This document shows positions 16,039 through 24,390 of a DNA stretch of 64,000 bases, piece after piece; position 1 is the first letter of the stretch, and each line of letters starts with the position of its first letter. The stretch lies in assembly GCA_022842065.1 (NCBI GenBank), contig JALHQH010000003.1, positions 62,001-126,000 of the forward strand. Direction: 5' to 3'. The position numbers and the translations under genes are program-made. The notes beneath the pieces were generated by a model. The model did not search any database, was not told the origin of the DNA, and worked only from the letters and a program-made list of their open reading frames with translations. Source of the DNA: Caldilineaceae bacterium. Its GTDB lineage: Bacteria; Chloroflexota; Anaerolineae; Caldilineales; Caldilineaceae.

Positions 16039-17964
16039 CTATCTCATAACAAATTCGGGATGAAGCTGTGTTGTTGCCAGGCGACACAATTCATCTTCGG
16101 CAAGGCCAACGAAATAAGCAGCGTGTCGCTGACGAATTGTCGCGAATTCCCCCCCAGCCTGCAATTTGGTTGTAGCAAACTGTCGAATCAATCCATGAAT
16201 CTCAAAGCTGTCGGCTCCCCTTCGTTGCAATAATGATTTATCGATCAGGTTGACCAAAAGAAGGAGCGCGGTTTCTGTGACATGGTTGGCAGCTTCAACC
16301 GTGAAGCTGCCGCGAAAGATGGACAAGCGAGCGAGAGTATTCTGTTCAGGCAGCGTGAGCAATTGCCACGAATGTTCGAACACTGTTTGCATATTATGGT
16401 GACGTGGTGGCAAATCGCGTAGCGAGACAGTGAGCAGCCTTTGTTGGCTTTCCATTGCTTCGGCAATGACGCTGATAGACTGCACCCGTGTGGCAGCGGC
16501 GGCCAGTTCCAGCGCCAAGGGCATGCCTTCGGCGACTTGACAGATACGTATTGTTGCGGCCAAATCGTCACGGGTCGGCACAAAGTGATGGTGGAGTTGA
16601 CGCACACGTTGCAAGAAAAGCTGAATGGCGAAAAATTCGTCCAATTCTCCAACTCCACCTTGCTGAGGATAAGTCAACCCTTCTAGCGAAAAAAGGTGTT
16701 CGGCTTGCAATGCCAACCGCTCACGTGAGGTCACCACCAATGTTACCCCTGCCGCTTGGGTCAATATGTCCAACAGCAATGTCACGTCGGGCAACAGTTG
16801 CTCGTAATTGTCTAATATCAGTAACAGTTGTTTATCGAGGAGATACGTGAGTAACTGCATTTGGGGTGTTTGCGCACCGTGCAGCGGTTGCGCCAATGCC
16901 TGCAAGATAGCGTGCCCTAGAAAGTCGGGATTGGCGATGGCTGACAATGTGGCAAAGACCACACCATGTCGAAATGTGTTTGTTTGTTGTGAGGCTGCCG
17001 CCAAGGCCAAGCGCGTTTTGCCAATACCTCCTGGCCCCAGAATCGTGATCAATCTACACTGCGGGTTGTTGATCAGTTCGCCCAATTCCGTCAATTCACG
17101 TTCACGACCGATCAGCGGAGTCGGTGGTATGGGCAAATTGTTTACGACAGGGTTAGGGGGCGACAGGGTGAGGGGGCGAGCGGGCAAAGGATTCACCTTG
17201 TCACCCTGCCATCGTGTCACCTTGTCAAACTCCCCAGCCCGGATCGCCTCCACCAGCGCTCGCGTTTCGACATCCGGCTCGACCGCCAACTCTTCGTCCA
17301 GAATGCGACGGCACGTTTCAAACTGCGCCAGCGCCGCGGCCCGTTGACCACTGCGCGCCAGCAACGTCATCAACTGCCGGTGGGCTTCTTCGCGCCACGG
17401 TTCCAGGGTTAACAGGCGGCGGGTGTGGGTAATGGCGCTGGGCAGATCGCCGCCTTGCTCATAGAAGCCGGCCAGTGTGTGCAGCCCGTTGATAACGGCT
17501 TCCCGATAATGGGCGCGCTGTACTAGCACCCACTGCTCAAACTCAGGCGCATCACGCACATAGAAGCCTTCCAGAAAATCGCCGCGGTAAAACGCCAGGG
17601 CGGCCTGCCAGGCGGGAATGGTCGCTGCTGTGGGTGGCTGAGCAACATCGGCGATAAAGTGTTCGGTATCGAGGTGATAGGGCTGGTTACGGTTAAAGGC
17701 CACCGTCTGCCGTTCAATCAGCAGGGCGTCACCAAGCAGATCGCGTAGATTGGAGAGACATTTGCTCAGGCTGACGCGGGCGGCGTCTTCAGGTTGATCT
17801 CCCCAGAGTAGACCGGCCAAGGTTGGGCGCGCATGGGCGCGTGCCGTGACGGCAAGGTAATAGAGTAAGGCTTGCGCTTTGCTGCTGCGAAAGCCGCTGA
17901 TCAACTTACCGTTGACCCGCACTTCGGGGCTGCCGAATAGGGTAAGTTCGAGGGACATAGGCAT
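16039..17964 (-). CDS. Truncated SARP/AfsR-type regulator (lacks TPR part)
   Basis: About 641 residues. It is closely similar to the 1027-residue paralogue over the wHTH-BTAD part (same MPMSLEL start, which is why ATG 17964 is preferred over the upstream in-frame start at 18006). NB-ARC motifs are intact: GPGGIGKTRLALAAA, LLILDNYEQLLPD, VTSRERLALQ. The sequence stops shortly after the winged-helix-like part (VGLAEDELCRLATTQLHPEF), and the whole TPR region of about 370 residues is missing. Loss of the sensor repeats could make it constitutive, or it could be decaying. Three 11-bp repeats (17984-18016) lie in front. The linker again carries repeat-like DNA. Confidence 0.85.
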   Translation of the reverse strand: MPMSLELTLFGSPEVRVNGKLISGFRSSKAQALLYYLAVTARAHARPTLAGLLWGDQPEDAARVSLSKCLSNLRDLLGDALLIERQTVAFNRNQPYHLDTEHFIADVAQPPTAATIPAWQAALAFYRGDFLEGFYVRDAPEFEQWVLVQRAHYREAVINGLHTLAGFYEQGGDLPSAITHTRRLLTLEPWREEAHRQLMTLLARSGQRAAALAQFETCRRILDEELAVEPDVETRALVEAIRAGEFDKVTRWQGDKVNPLPARPLTLSPPNPVVNNLPIPPTPLIGRERELTELGELINNPQCRLITILGPGGIGKTRLALAAASQQTNTFRHGVVFATLSAIANPDFLGHAILQALAQPLHGAQTPQMQLLTYLLDKQLLLILDNYEQLLPDVTLLLDILTQAAGVTLVVTSRERLALQAEHLFSLEGLTYPQQGGVGELDEFFAIQLFLQRVRQLHHHFVPTRDDLAATIRICQVAEGMPLALELAAAATRVQSISVIAEAMESQQRLLTVSLRDLPPRHHNMQTVFEHSWQLLTLPEQNTLARLSIFRGSFTVEAANHVTETALLLLVNLIDKSLLQRRGADSFEIHGLIRQFATTKLQAGGEFATIRQRHAAYFVGLAEDELCRLATTQLHPEFVMR

Positions 17965-17983
17965 GGGAGATTCCTGGAATCGT

Positions 17984-18028
17984 TTGGCGCGATTTCGTTG
18001 CGCCATCGTCGCAGCGGCCTGCTAAGCT
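17984..18028 (+). promoter_or_regulatory. SARP-type promoter C (diverged)
   Basis: TTGGCGCGATT (17984-17994), TCGTTGCGCCA (17995-18005) and TCGTCGCAGCG (18006-18016), 3 bases, then TGC-TAAGCT (18020-18028). Spacing is the same as in copies A and B. The repeats are more diverged, which fits the decay of the neighbouring small gene. Confidence 0.6.
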
Positions 18029-18107
18029 AATATCCGAACCCAGTAAATGCCGTCTATTATATCGAGTTCTCGTGTTACTGTAAAATAGTCCCAAAAGCAA
18101 AGATCTG

Positions 18108-18172
18108 ATAGCTACCAAACTACCCTATTACCGTATCTATCTGTTGACTGTGTAGCAGGAGCAGAGCCGTGC
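18108..18172 (+). pseudogene. Fragment of the SARP-linked small protein
   Basis: The frame reads ATKLPYYRIYLLTV-stop-QEQSR, matching PTKPPYYRIYLLTVWQEQNR of the intact copy at 6351. The start is ATA instead of ATG, the Trp codon is now TAG, and similarity ends after about 21 codons. It sits downstream of SARP-type promoter C. Confidence 0.65.
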
Positions 18173-18323
18173 TACCGTAGCTAATCTAGCACTTTGGTCA
18201 CGCGCTGATTAGAAAACCGAAGCAAGAACTTGTGTTGCACCATTGAATCGAGTAAGATTCACCCAGGGTTTATACCCTTGTAACCCGCTCCCTATTCCAT
18301 CGACAACTGCATAGGAGGACTCC

Positions 18324-20126
18324 ATGAGCAATGGTGTACAGACGCCCACCCAGCGCGCGTCCGCTTGGCTGGCTAGCTTTGGCAATGCATTGGCCGACGG
18401 CGATATTGCCGGCGCAACGGCTCTGTTCGAGCCAGAGTGTTATTGGCGCGATCTGGTTGCTTTTACCTGGAATCTCAAAACCCTGGAAAGTCAGGATGAG
18501 ATCCACGCCATGTTAGCGGCGCAACTGCCCCATGTCCAACCCAGTCACTGGCAACTGGAGGGTGAAGCCAGTGAAGCAGGGGGTGTTACCGAGGGGTGGT
18601 TTACCTTTGAGACCGCGGTCGCCCGCGGCAAAGGGCTGCTCCGCCTCAAGGGTGACAAGTGTTGGACGCTGCTCACGACCATGGTCGAACTCAAAGGCCA
18701 TGAGGAGCATCGCGGCCCTACCCGCGACAGAGGGGTGACCCACGGTGCCGACCGCGATCGCAAAAGCTGGCTCGAACGCAAAGAGCAGGAAGAGGCCGCA
18801 CTAGGGTACACCAAACAGCCCTATGTGGTGATCATCGGCGGGGGCCAGGGTGGGCTTGGTCTGGGGGCACGGCTGAAACGGCTCGGGGTGCCGACCCTGA
18901 TCCTCGACAAAAATGAACGGCCCGGCGACTCTTGGCGCAAACGCTATAAATCGCTCTGTCTGCATGATCCCGTCTGGTATGACCACATGCCCTACCTGCC
19001 CTTCCCCGACCACTGGCCGGTCTTTTCGCCCAAGGACAAAATCGGCGACTGGTTGGAGATGTACGCCAAGGTCATGGAACTCAACTACTGGGGTTCGACC
19101 ACCTGTAAAAGCGCCCAATACGACGAGTCTACGCAAGAATGGACGGTGACGGTAGAACGCGCCGGGCAGACGGTCGTGTTGCGCCCCAAGCAGTTGGTGC
19201 TGGCGACCGGCATGTCGGCGGTGCCCAACATTCCCCAAATTCCGGGTGCTGAAACCTTCAAAGGTGACTTGCACCACTCCAGTCGCCATCCGGGCGCAGA
19301 GCAGTACCGCAGTAAAAAGTGTGTTGTCCTCGGCTCCAACAACTCGGCCCACGATATCTGCGCCGCGCTCTGGGAAAATGACGCCGATGTGACGATGATC
19401 CAGCGCTCTTCCACGCATATTGCCAAATCTGACACCTTGATGGAGCTAGCACTGGGCGGCCTCTACTCCGAAGCCGCACTCAAAGCCGGGATTGACCATC
19501 ACAAGGGTGATCTGATCTTTGCCTCGTTGCCCTACAAGATCATGCACACTTTCCAGATTCCCGTCTATGAAGAGATGGCGCGCCGCGATGCCGACCTCTA
19601 CGACCGCCTGCGCAAGGTCGGTTTTATGCTCGACTTTGGCGACGATGGCTCCGGCTTGTTCATGAAATATCTGCGCCGCGGCTCTGGCTATTACATCGAT
19701 GTCGGCGCCGCCGAACTGATCGCCGATGGCAAGATCAAGCTCAAAAGTGGCGTCAACATTGCCGAGATCAAAGAGCACTCAGTTGTGCTGACCGACGGCA
19801 CCGAACTCCCTGCCGATCTGATTGTGCTAGCGACGGGTTACGGTTCGATGAATGGGTGGGCAGCCCAACTCATTTCGCCGGAAGTTGCCGACAAGGTGGG
19901 CAAGTGTTGGGGCCTTGGCTCGAATACCACCAAAGATCCTGGTCCTTGGGAAGGGGAACTGCGCAACATGTGGAAACCGACTCAGCAGCCAGCGCTCTGG
20001 TTTCACGGTGGCAACCTGCACCAATCGCGCCACTATTCGCAATTTTTATCACTCCAACTGAAGGCGCGGCAGGAAGGGATTCCGACGCCGGTCTATGGGT
20101 TGGCACCGGTCTACCATTTGCGATAA
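18324..20126 (+). CDS. Flavin-containing monooxygenase-like protein with SnoaL/NTF2 N-terminal domain
   Basis: 600 residues. Residues about 10-130 look like an NTF2/SnoaL alpha-beta barrel (WLASFGNALADGDIAGATAL; CYWRDLVAFTW). From about 170 there is an FAD-binding GGGQGGLGLGARLKRLG, then a second NADPH site (VVLGSNNSAHDICAAL, near 335). The third strand LIVLATGYGS near 500 is typical of class B flavin monooxygenases. It would use NADPH and O2 to oxygenate a small lipophilic or N/S-containing substrate. ATG 18324 follows GGAGGA. It may be transcribed from SARP-type promoter C, about 300 bases upstream, but that region is decayed. Confidence 0.9.
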   Translation: MSNGVQTPTQRASAWLASFGNALADGDIAGATALFEPECYWRDLVAFTWNLKTLESQDEIHAMLAAQLPHVQPSHWQLEGEASEAGGVTEGWFTFETAVARGKGLLRLKGDKCWTLLTTMVELKGHEEHRGPTRDRGVTHGADRDRKSWLERKEQEEAALGYTKQPYVVIIGGGQGGLGLGARLKRLGVPTLILDKNERPGDSWRKRYKSLCLHDPVWYDHMPYLPFPDHWPVFSPKDKIGDWLEMYAKVMELNYWGSTTCKSAQYDESTQEWTVTVERAGQTVVLRPKQLVLATGMSAVPNIPQIPGAETFKGDLHHSSRHPGAEQYRSKKCVVLGSNNSAHDICAALWENDADVTMIQRSSTHIAKSDTLMELALGGLYSEAALKAGIDHHKGDLIFASLPYKIMHTFQIPVYEEMARRDADLYDRLRKVGFMLDFGDDGSGLFMKYLRRGSGYYIDVGAAELIADGKIKLKSGVNIAEIKEHSVVLTDGTELPADLIVLATGYGSMNGWAAQLISPEVADKVGKCWGLGSNTTKDPGPWEGELRNMWKPTQQPALWFHGGNLHQSRHYSQFLSLQLKARQEGIPTPVYGLAPVYHLR

Positions 20127-20152
20127 CGCTGCGACCCGTCTGAATAAAAAGC

Positions 20153-20267
20153 GATCCACGGAGACACACGAAGAGTTTTCTTCAAAATTTCTGGGTCTTT
20201 ACTTAATCAACGGCAAGCAGTCTTTAAATCAAAAATCGTCGCGCCCATTCGTGTGTCTCCGTGGATC
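20153..20267. repeat. 20-bp perfect inverted repeat with 75-base loop
   Basis: gatccacggagacacacgaa (20153-20172) and its exact complement at 20248-20267. It fills the space between the monooxygenase stop and the ribosome site of the GNAT gene. Confidence 0.8.
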
Positions 20268-20299
20268 AAAATCTTTTGTCTTCACAGGAGCATTTTCTA

Positions 20300-20869
20300 A
20301 TGATTCGACCAGCAACGAGGGCCGATGCCCTCGCCATGGCCCAAGTCATGGTGGATACTTGGCTGGCAGCGCACCGCGGTCAGGTACCAGAGGGGCAATG
20401 GCAACGGCGGCATGATGAATGGAGCGATGCGGACTCCGAGCGCGGCTGGCGCAGCTTCTTGGCGGAAATTGAGGATGGCAGCAATACGGAAGATTGCGTC
20501 TATGTAGCCGTGACAGCGGAAGGCGAGGCGGTGGGGGTGGGGGTGGCGGTCGGTTGCCCAACCGAATTGGATCTGCTGCCGAACGCCGCCGAAGTCAGTG
20601 CGTTGTATGTGCGGCCAACCGAGCAAGGCCAGGGCTTCGGTCGCCAACTGGTGGCTGCCATCGCTGATCATCAGGCCAGCTTGGGCCGCCAGGCATTACT
20701 GATTGGTTGCCTGGTGACCAACGCCCCCGCCCGCCGTTTCTATGAAGCCCTCGGCGGACGGCTGATCGGCACACGCGTAACCGAAGATTATGGCTTTCCC
20801 GAACCGCAGGTCATCTATGGCTGGGCGGATATTCAGTCGTTACTTGGCGGAGCAAGGCTAAATGCTTGA
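20300..20869 (+). CDS. GNAT-family N-acetyltransferase
   Basis: 189 residues with the GNAT acetyl-CoA signature: EVSALYVRPTEQGQGFGRQL (motif A, Q/RxxGxG/A) and NAPARRFYEALGGRLIG (motif B). The opening MIRPATRADALAMAQV is the usual N-terminus. ATG 20300 has CAGGAG 9 bases upstream; the frame is open to 20261 but that stretch lies in the inverted repeat. Acceptor unknown. A strong terminator follows at 20958. Confidence 0.9.
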   Translation: MIRPATRADALAMAQVMVDTWLAAHRGQVPEGQWQRRHDEWSDADSERGWRSFLAEIEDGSNTEDCVYVAVTAEGEAVGVGVAVGCPTELDLLPNAAEVSALYVRPTEQGQGFGRQLVAAIADHQASLGRQALLIGCLVTNAPARRFYEALGGRLIGTRVTEDYGFPEPQVIYGWADIQSLLGGARLNA

Positions 20870-20957
20870 AGCATTACGCAGCCTCAACCCTGCATTGCTT
20901 ACGTTGCTTTGGTAAATTCAGGAGCAGACATATAACCTCCAAGTTGGGTACAGCTTG

Positions 20958-21004
20958 CGCCCGTAAAGCCCCATAGATAAATCCAGGGGCTTTACGGGCG
21001 TTTT
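20958..21004 (+). terminator. Rho-independent terminator
   Basis: cgcccgtaaagcccc (20958-20972) pairs perfectly with 20986-21000, 13-base loop, followed by TTTT. It ends the GNAT transcript. Apart from this and the promoter/operator below, the 498-base gap to 21367 shows nothing I can support. Confidence 0.85.
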
Positions 21005-21137
21005 AGGTAATCAGATCATTTGATTTTGCTTGGCTGTTGTGCAATCGCCCCAAAATATATTCTCATCTCGCGCAGCGGGGATGGTCAAATCCCGTTGTAG
21101 AACTATTTTCCAGAAACCTGGAAAGCTACCGTTCAGC

Positions 21138-21174
21138 TTGACATAGTACTATGTTTGTTATAGCATAGTACTAA
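21138..21174 (+). promoter_or_regulatory. Promoter with two palindromic half-sites 22 bp apart
   Basis: A perfect -35 TTGACA (21138-21143) overlaps the 12-bp palindrome CATAGTACTATG (21142-21153). A second copy, CATAGTACTAA, starts at 21164, exactly 22 bp on, so both are on the same helix face. A TAGCAT at 21161 could be the -10 (17-bp spacer). HxlR-type regulators bind short palindromes near their own promoters, so this is the likely autoregulatory site of the gene at 21368. Confidence 0.55.
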
Positions 21175-21367
21175 ATAAGAATCGTTCAAAATAGGAGTAG
21201 CTGCTGCCCTTACACCGCTGTGATAATTGGAACCTGCTTTGCTACCAAATGGCAGTTGTGGTCAAAACGATCATTTTTACAGGCGCACCACGCCATCGTT
21301 TTTGCACCAAACGCAAATGATGAGCGATTGCGGGTAAAGAGCGGCAGGTCAGTAAAGGCGTAATCAA

Positions 21368-21838
21368 ATGGAAGTTGTCGAACGAAGTATCAATTTCACA
21401 CAAGATGGCGAGGCGGAACGGGCAACGGTGACAACCATGACCCAGCAAAGTGGCGGCGGCCAGGCAGCCGTCGACCCCTTGCTCTGTCCAGTGGAAGTAG
21501 CCGCCCGCATTATCGGCCAGAAGTGGACCCTACAGATTGTGAAGACGCTGCTTGGCTGCGAAGCCCAACGCTTTTGTGAATTACAAGAGGCGCTCGGTGG
21601 CGTTAATCCCAGCACCCTCAGCAGCCGGCTGAAAATGTTGGAAGATGAAGGGCTGATTCGGCGTGTCCAAGTCAGTGCGATTCCACCCCATGTCGAATAT
21701 AGCCTCACGGCGATGGGCTGCCAACTAAAGCCCGTGATTCAAGAGATCAGCCGCTGGAGTCGAGATTGGCTCTGTACGCCCGAAAGGCTGGAAGCCTGGT
21801 CCCCGGATGAGCCGTTGATCTCAGCCCATGCCAATTGA
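21368..21838 (+). CDS. HxlR-family transcriptional regulator
   Basis: 156 residues. The HxlR winged helix is clear: CPVEVAARIIGQKWTLQIVK, FCELQEALGGVNPSTLSSRL, then LEDEGLIRRVQ and the wing PPHVEYSLTAMG. Many HxlR proteins sense quinones, aldehydes or redox state, through cysteines; here the Cys before the first helix (LLCPVE) and Cys in LLGCEAQRFCE are candidates. The first 40 residues have no family similarity; a later start at MTQQSG is possible. A promoter with duplicated palindromes lies 200 bases upstream. A weak hairpin (gccgg/ccggc near 21859-21876) with TTTTT follows the stop. Confidence 0.88.
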   Translation: MEVVERSINFTQDGEAERATVTTMTQQSGGGQAAVDPLLCPVEVAARIIGQKWTLQIVKTLLGCEAQRFCELQEALGGVNPSTLSSRLKMLEDEGLIRRVQVSAIPPHVEYSLTAMGCQLKPVIQEISRWSRDWLCTPERLEAWSPDEPLISAHAN

Positions 21839-21976
21839 TTTTGTGGGGATGGTAATGCGCCGGCAAATCCACCGGCCAATTTTTCACGTTATCATAGATG
21901 CGTTCAATGTGACCAGGGTGCGGAGCTCGCTGTCCCATTGACCGTTGATTGATTCAGCATAGAGCATAGGTAGACA

Positions 21977-22630
21977 ATGATCGTACAAGGATTGACAGTT
22001 GGGTTGTTGCAAGAAAATTGTTATATCCTCGGCTGTGAAACAACCAAAGCCGGGGTCATCATCGATCCAGGGGACAATGCCCGCGGCATTTTACGCCAGG
22101 TCAAGCAGTTGGGGTTGACGATTGAAAAGATTATCAACACCCATGCCCATTTTGACCATGTGATGGCCGTGAATGGGGTGCGGGCAGCCACCGGGGCTCC
22201 TTTTTATTTGCATGTGGCCGATCTGCCAGTCCTGCGCGACGTGCCGGAACGGGTGCAACTCTGGCTTGATTCAGAAGTCGAACCAATTGCGGATCCGGAT
22301 GAATTTTTGGAACATGGCCAGGAAATTCGCTTTGGCAATGAAGTACTTGAAGTGCGCTTTACGCCCGGCCATGCGCCAGGACATGTAGTCTTTGTCCACC
22401 ATGCTTCGGGCCAGATCTTTGGCGGTGACACCATCTTCCAAGGCAGCATCGGTCGGTTTGATCTGCCCGGGGCCGACGGGCCAACTTTGTTGCGCAGCAT
22501 CCGCACGCAATTGCTGACATTACCGGACGCATATACCATCTATCCCGGCCACGGCCCCGCGACCACCATTGGCGATGAACGGGCCAACAACCCCTTTGTC
22601 GGGGTCAATGCGGCGGTGCAGGCGCAATGA
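21977..22630 (+). CDS. MBL-fold metallo-hydrolase (glyoxalase II-like)
   Basis: 217 residues with the full metal site: THAHFDHV (HxHxDH), PGHAPGHVVF (second His), GGDTIFQGSIGRFDLPG (bridging Asp) and YPGHGPATTIGDE (last His). The GSIGR/D and PGHGP blocks place it with YcbL/glyoxalase-II-like thioesterases with two zinc ions. Probable role is thioester hydrolysis or detoxification. Its ATGA overlap with the DUF952 gene shows translational coupling. Confidence 0.92.
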   Translation: MIVQGLTVGLLQENCYILGCETTKAGVIIDPGDNARGILRQVKQLGLTIEKIINTHAHFDHVMAVNGVRAATGAPFYLHVADLPVLRDVPERVQLWLDSEVEPIADPDEFLEHGQEIRFGNEVLEVRFTPGHAPGHVVFVHHASGQIFGGDTIFQGSIGRFDLPGADGPTLLRSIRTQLLTLPDAYTIYPGHGPATTIGDERANNPFVGVNAAVQAQ

Positions 22631-22968
22631 TCTATCACATGACACCGGCCAGGATCTGGCAGGCGTTAGGACCGACGGATCATTACATGGCTGATTCCTT
22701 GGCGACCGAAGGGTTTATTCATTGTACCGGCGAGCCAGAGCGATTAGTGGTCGTCGCCAATCGCTTCTATCGTTCGATCGCCGGTGACTTTGTGATTCTC
22801 TGTATCGAGCCGACCCATTTACAGGCCCCTTTGCGCTGGGAAGTAGCCGATGGCGCGCGGTTTCCCCATCTCTATGGGCCACTGAATCGTACGGCCATTA
22901 GTGCTGTAATCCCTTTCCCCCGTGATGTTGAAGGCACCTTCTTACCCCCGGCGTTACCAGCCCAGTAG
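22627..22968 (+). CDS. DUF952 protein
   Basis: 113 residues with the DUF952 pattern: MIYHMTPARIWQAL, EGFIHCTGEPERLVVVANRFY, LRWEVADGARFPHLYGPLN. DUF952 has a fold related to ADP-ribosyltransferase/KptA-like proteins, but no activity is established to my knowledge. It overlaps the MBL hydrolase by 4 bases (ATGA), so the two are made from one transcript. Confidence 0.88.
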   Translation: MIYHMTPARIWQALGPTDHYMADSLATEGFIHCTGEPERLVVVANRFYRSIAGDFVILCIEPTHLQAPLRWEVADGARFPHLYGPLNRTAISAVIPFPRDVEGTFLPPALPAQ

Positions 22969-23236
22969 CCGCGCGGTGGCGCGGCTGTCATTCATTTGGC
23001 CGGTTGTGACAAGGCCGAATCTGGTCTTTGTTACTGAATTCACATATGGACAACTGTATAGTTTGTGGTACAATAATGGCGTTGATACCCTGTAGCGCAG
23101 AGGGTAGCGTACAAGCTGGTTGGTGCTGGGCTCATCGCTGTCATACTCCGCTATACCGTGTGATCAGCACATGTCGCCAGCTGAAACGCTTGTGAAACGT
23201 TGCTAAAACGTGTTGAAGAATACAGTGTAAATACCT

Positions 23237-23614
23237 ATGGCTGTTGCGACAAATGGACTTGGCGGCTGGTTCCGCCGTGAAGAAAAAGCTACTGCGGCAA
23301 ATAACCCAACTGCCACAACTGGTGGTGAATTAGATCAGGAACCAGTGGTCGTTTGGGTTGCGCAAAATCAAATGGAAGCGCAAGTGATCAAAGGGCGGCT
23401 GGCGAGCGAAGGCATTCCGGCACTAATCCGTGGCGAAGCGCTAGGTGCCATCTATGGTTTGACCACCGGCAGCTTGGCGCAGACGGCGATCTTAGTCCCG
23501 GCACCCCTGGCGGAAAAAGCACAACTGATTTTACAGAGTGATGAACAGTGGGAATGGATCGAAAGTGACTTAGACCCGGATCATTTACCGGAGCCGGGGC
23601 AGGCGGAACGATAG
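23237..23614 (+). CDS. DUF2007-like protein
   Basis: 125 residues. The core VVVWVAQNQMEAQVIKGRLA...EGIPALIRGEALGAIYG and ILVPAPLAEKAQLIL fits DUF2007 (small ferredoxin-like fold, annotated as putative signal-transducing). The first 35 residues are low complexity. It ends 26 bases before ccmE, so it may be co-transcribed with the cytochrome maturation genes. A TACAAT -10-like box at 23069 may belong to its promoter. Confidence 0.7.
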   Translation: MAVATNGLGGWFRREEKATAANNPTATTGGELDQEPVVVWVAQNQMEAQVIKGRLASEGIPALIRGEALGAIYGLTTGSLAQTAILVPAPLAEKAQLILQSDEQWEWIESDLDPDHLPEPGQAER

Positions 23615-23640
23615 ATTATTTGCAAAGGAGATTTGACTCT

Positions 23641-24126
23641 ATGGCACAGGATGTTTACCGGCCGACAATTCCCGCGTCGTTGGCTGAAAAGAGCAAAAGT
23701 GGGTTTAACACCAAATATATTGCCGGCGGCTTGTTGCTTATGCTCTTTGTCGGCTATCTGGGCATTCAGATCGTTCAGGCAACCCGCACGACTGGTGCTT
23801 ATTATATGACGGTTGCCGAACTTCACGCCGAAGGGGCAGCGATCTACGGTGAACGTGTGCGGGTGAATGGCGATGTCGTGGCCGACACGGAAGATTGGGA
23901 TGCGCGCAACATTACTTTGCGCTTCTCGATTAGCGATGAGACTGGTGGGGTATTACCTATTGTCTTTTTTGGACCGCGCCCCGACAATTTTCAACGCGCC
24001 GCCTCGGCCATTATCGAAGGCGAATTACTCCCCGACGGCACTTTTCAGGCCGAAACCCTGCTGCTAAAGTGCCCCAGCCGCTATGAGGAAGAGCCGGAAG
24101 AGGTGGAAGTAAAGGCGATACGCTAA
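23641..24126 (+). CDS. ccmE: Cytochrome c maturation protein CcmE, CxxxY variant (heme chaperone)
   Basis: 161 residues. One N-terminal membrane helix (AGGLLLMLFVGYLGIQIV) is followed by an OB-fold domain: YYMTVAELHAEG, VRVNGDVV, ITLRFSISDETGGVLPIVFFGP, IIEGELLPDGTFQAETLLLKCPSRYEEE. In the E. coli protein the heme-binding motif is HxxxY in AExLLAKHxxxY; here it is C-P-S-R-Y, the CxxxY form known from some Desulfovibrio and archaeal proteins. It therefore probably binds heme through Cys and lacks the usual His. ABC (CcmAB) and CcmC genes follow. AAGGAG lies before ATG 23641. Confidence 0.88.
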   Translation: MAQDVYRPTIPASLAEKSKSGFNTKYIAGGLLLMLFVGYLGIQIVQATRTTGAYYMTVAELHAEGAAIYGERVRVNGDVVADTEDWDARNITLRFSISDETGGVLPIVFFGPRPDNFQRAASAIIEGELLPDGTFQAETLLLKCPSRYEEEPEEVEVKAIR

Positions 24127-24135
24127 CGCTTCCGT

Positions 24136-24208
24136 TATACGAGCGGTTGTCAGCATTTAGCATTTTCGACACGCGTAAAAATGTTAAATGCTGGCCGAGC
24201 CAAGTATC
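24136..24208. repeat. Dispersed hairpin repeat, copy 1
   Basis: gtcagcatttagcatttt and aaaaatgttaaatgctg pair around the loop cgacacgcgt; flanks are GAGCGGTT and GCCAAGTAT. Close relatives lie at 26970-27058 and (inverted) 40332-40405. It is intergenic after ccmE. The rest of the 24127-24452 gap has a short imperfect hairpin (aagcatt/aatgctt near 24240-24272) and a terminator. Confidence 0.75.
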
Positions 24209-24390
24209 GGACCGAATCCCATAGACCGGCACCACCAATAAGCATTCCTTTGCGGTGTATGCATAATGCTTGCTGTTTCGAAACAGTTTTTACCTCACTT
24301 CGCACTGAGCTTGTGATCAACCATCGAACTAAGTGCTTAGCTACCAACGAAACAGTCGAACGATTGCAAACAGAGCATACTTGAGGAAGC

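Noticed and set aside
23040..23236. Possible tRNA or small RNA in the gap before the DUF2007 gene
   Set aside because: No T-loop or acceptor-stem pairing could be found; only a possible -10 box is seen.
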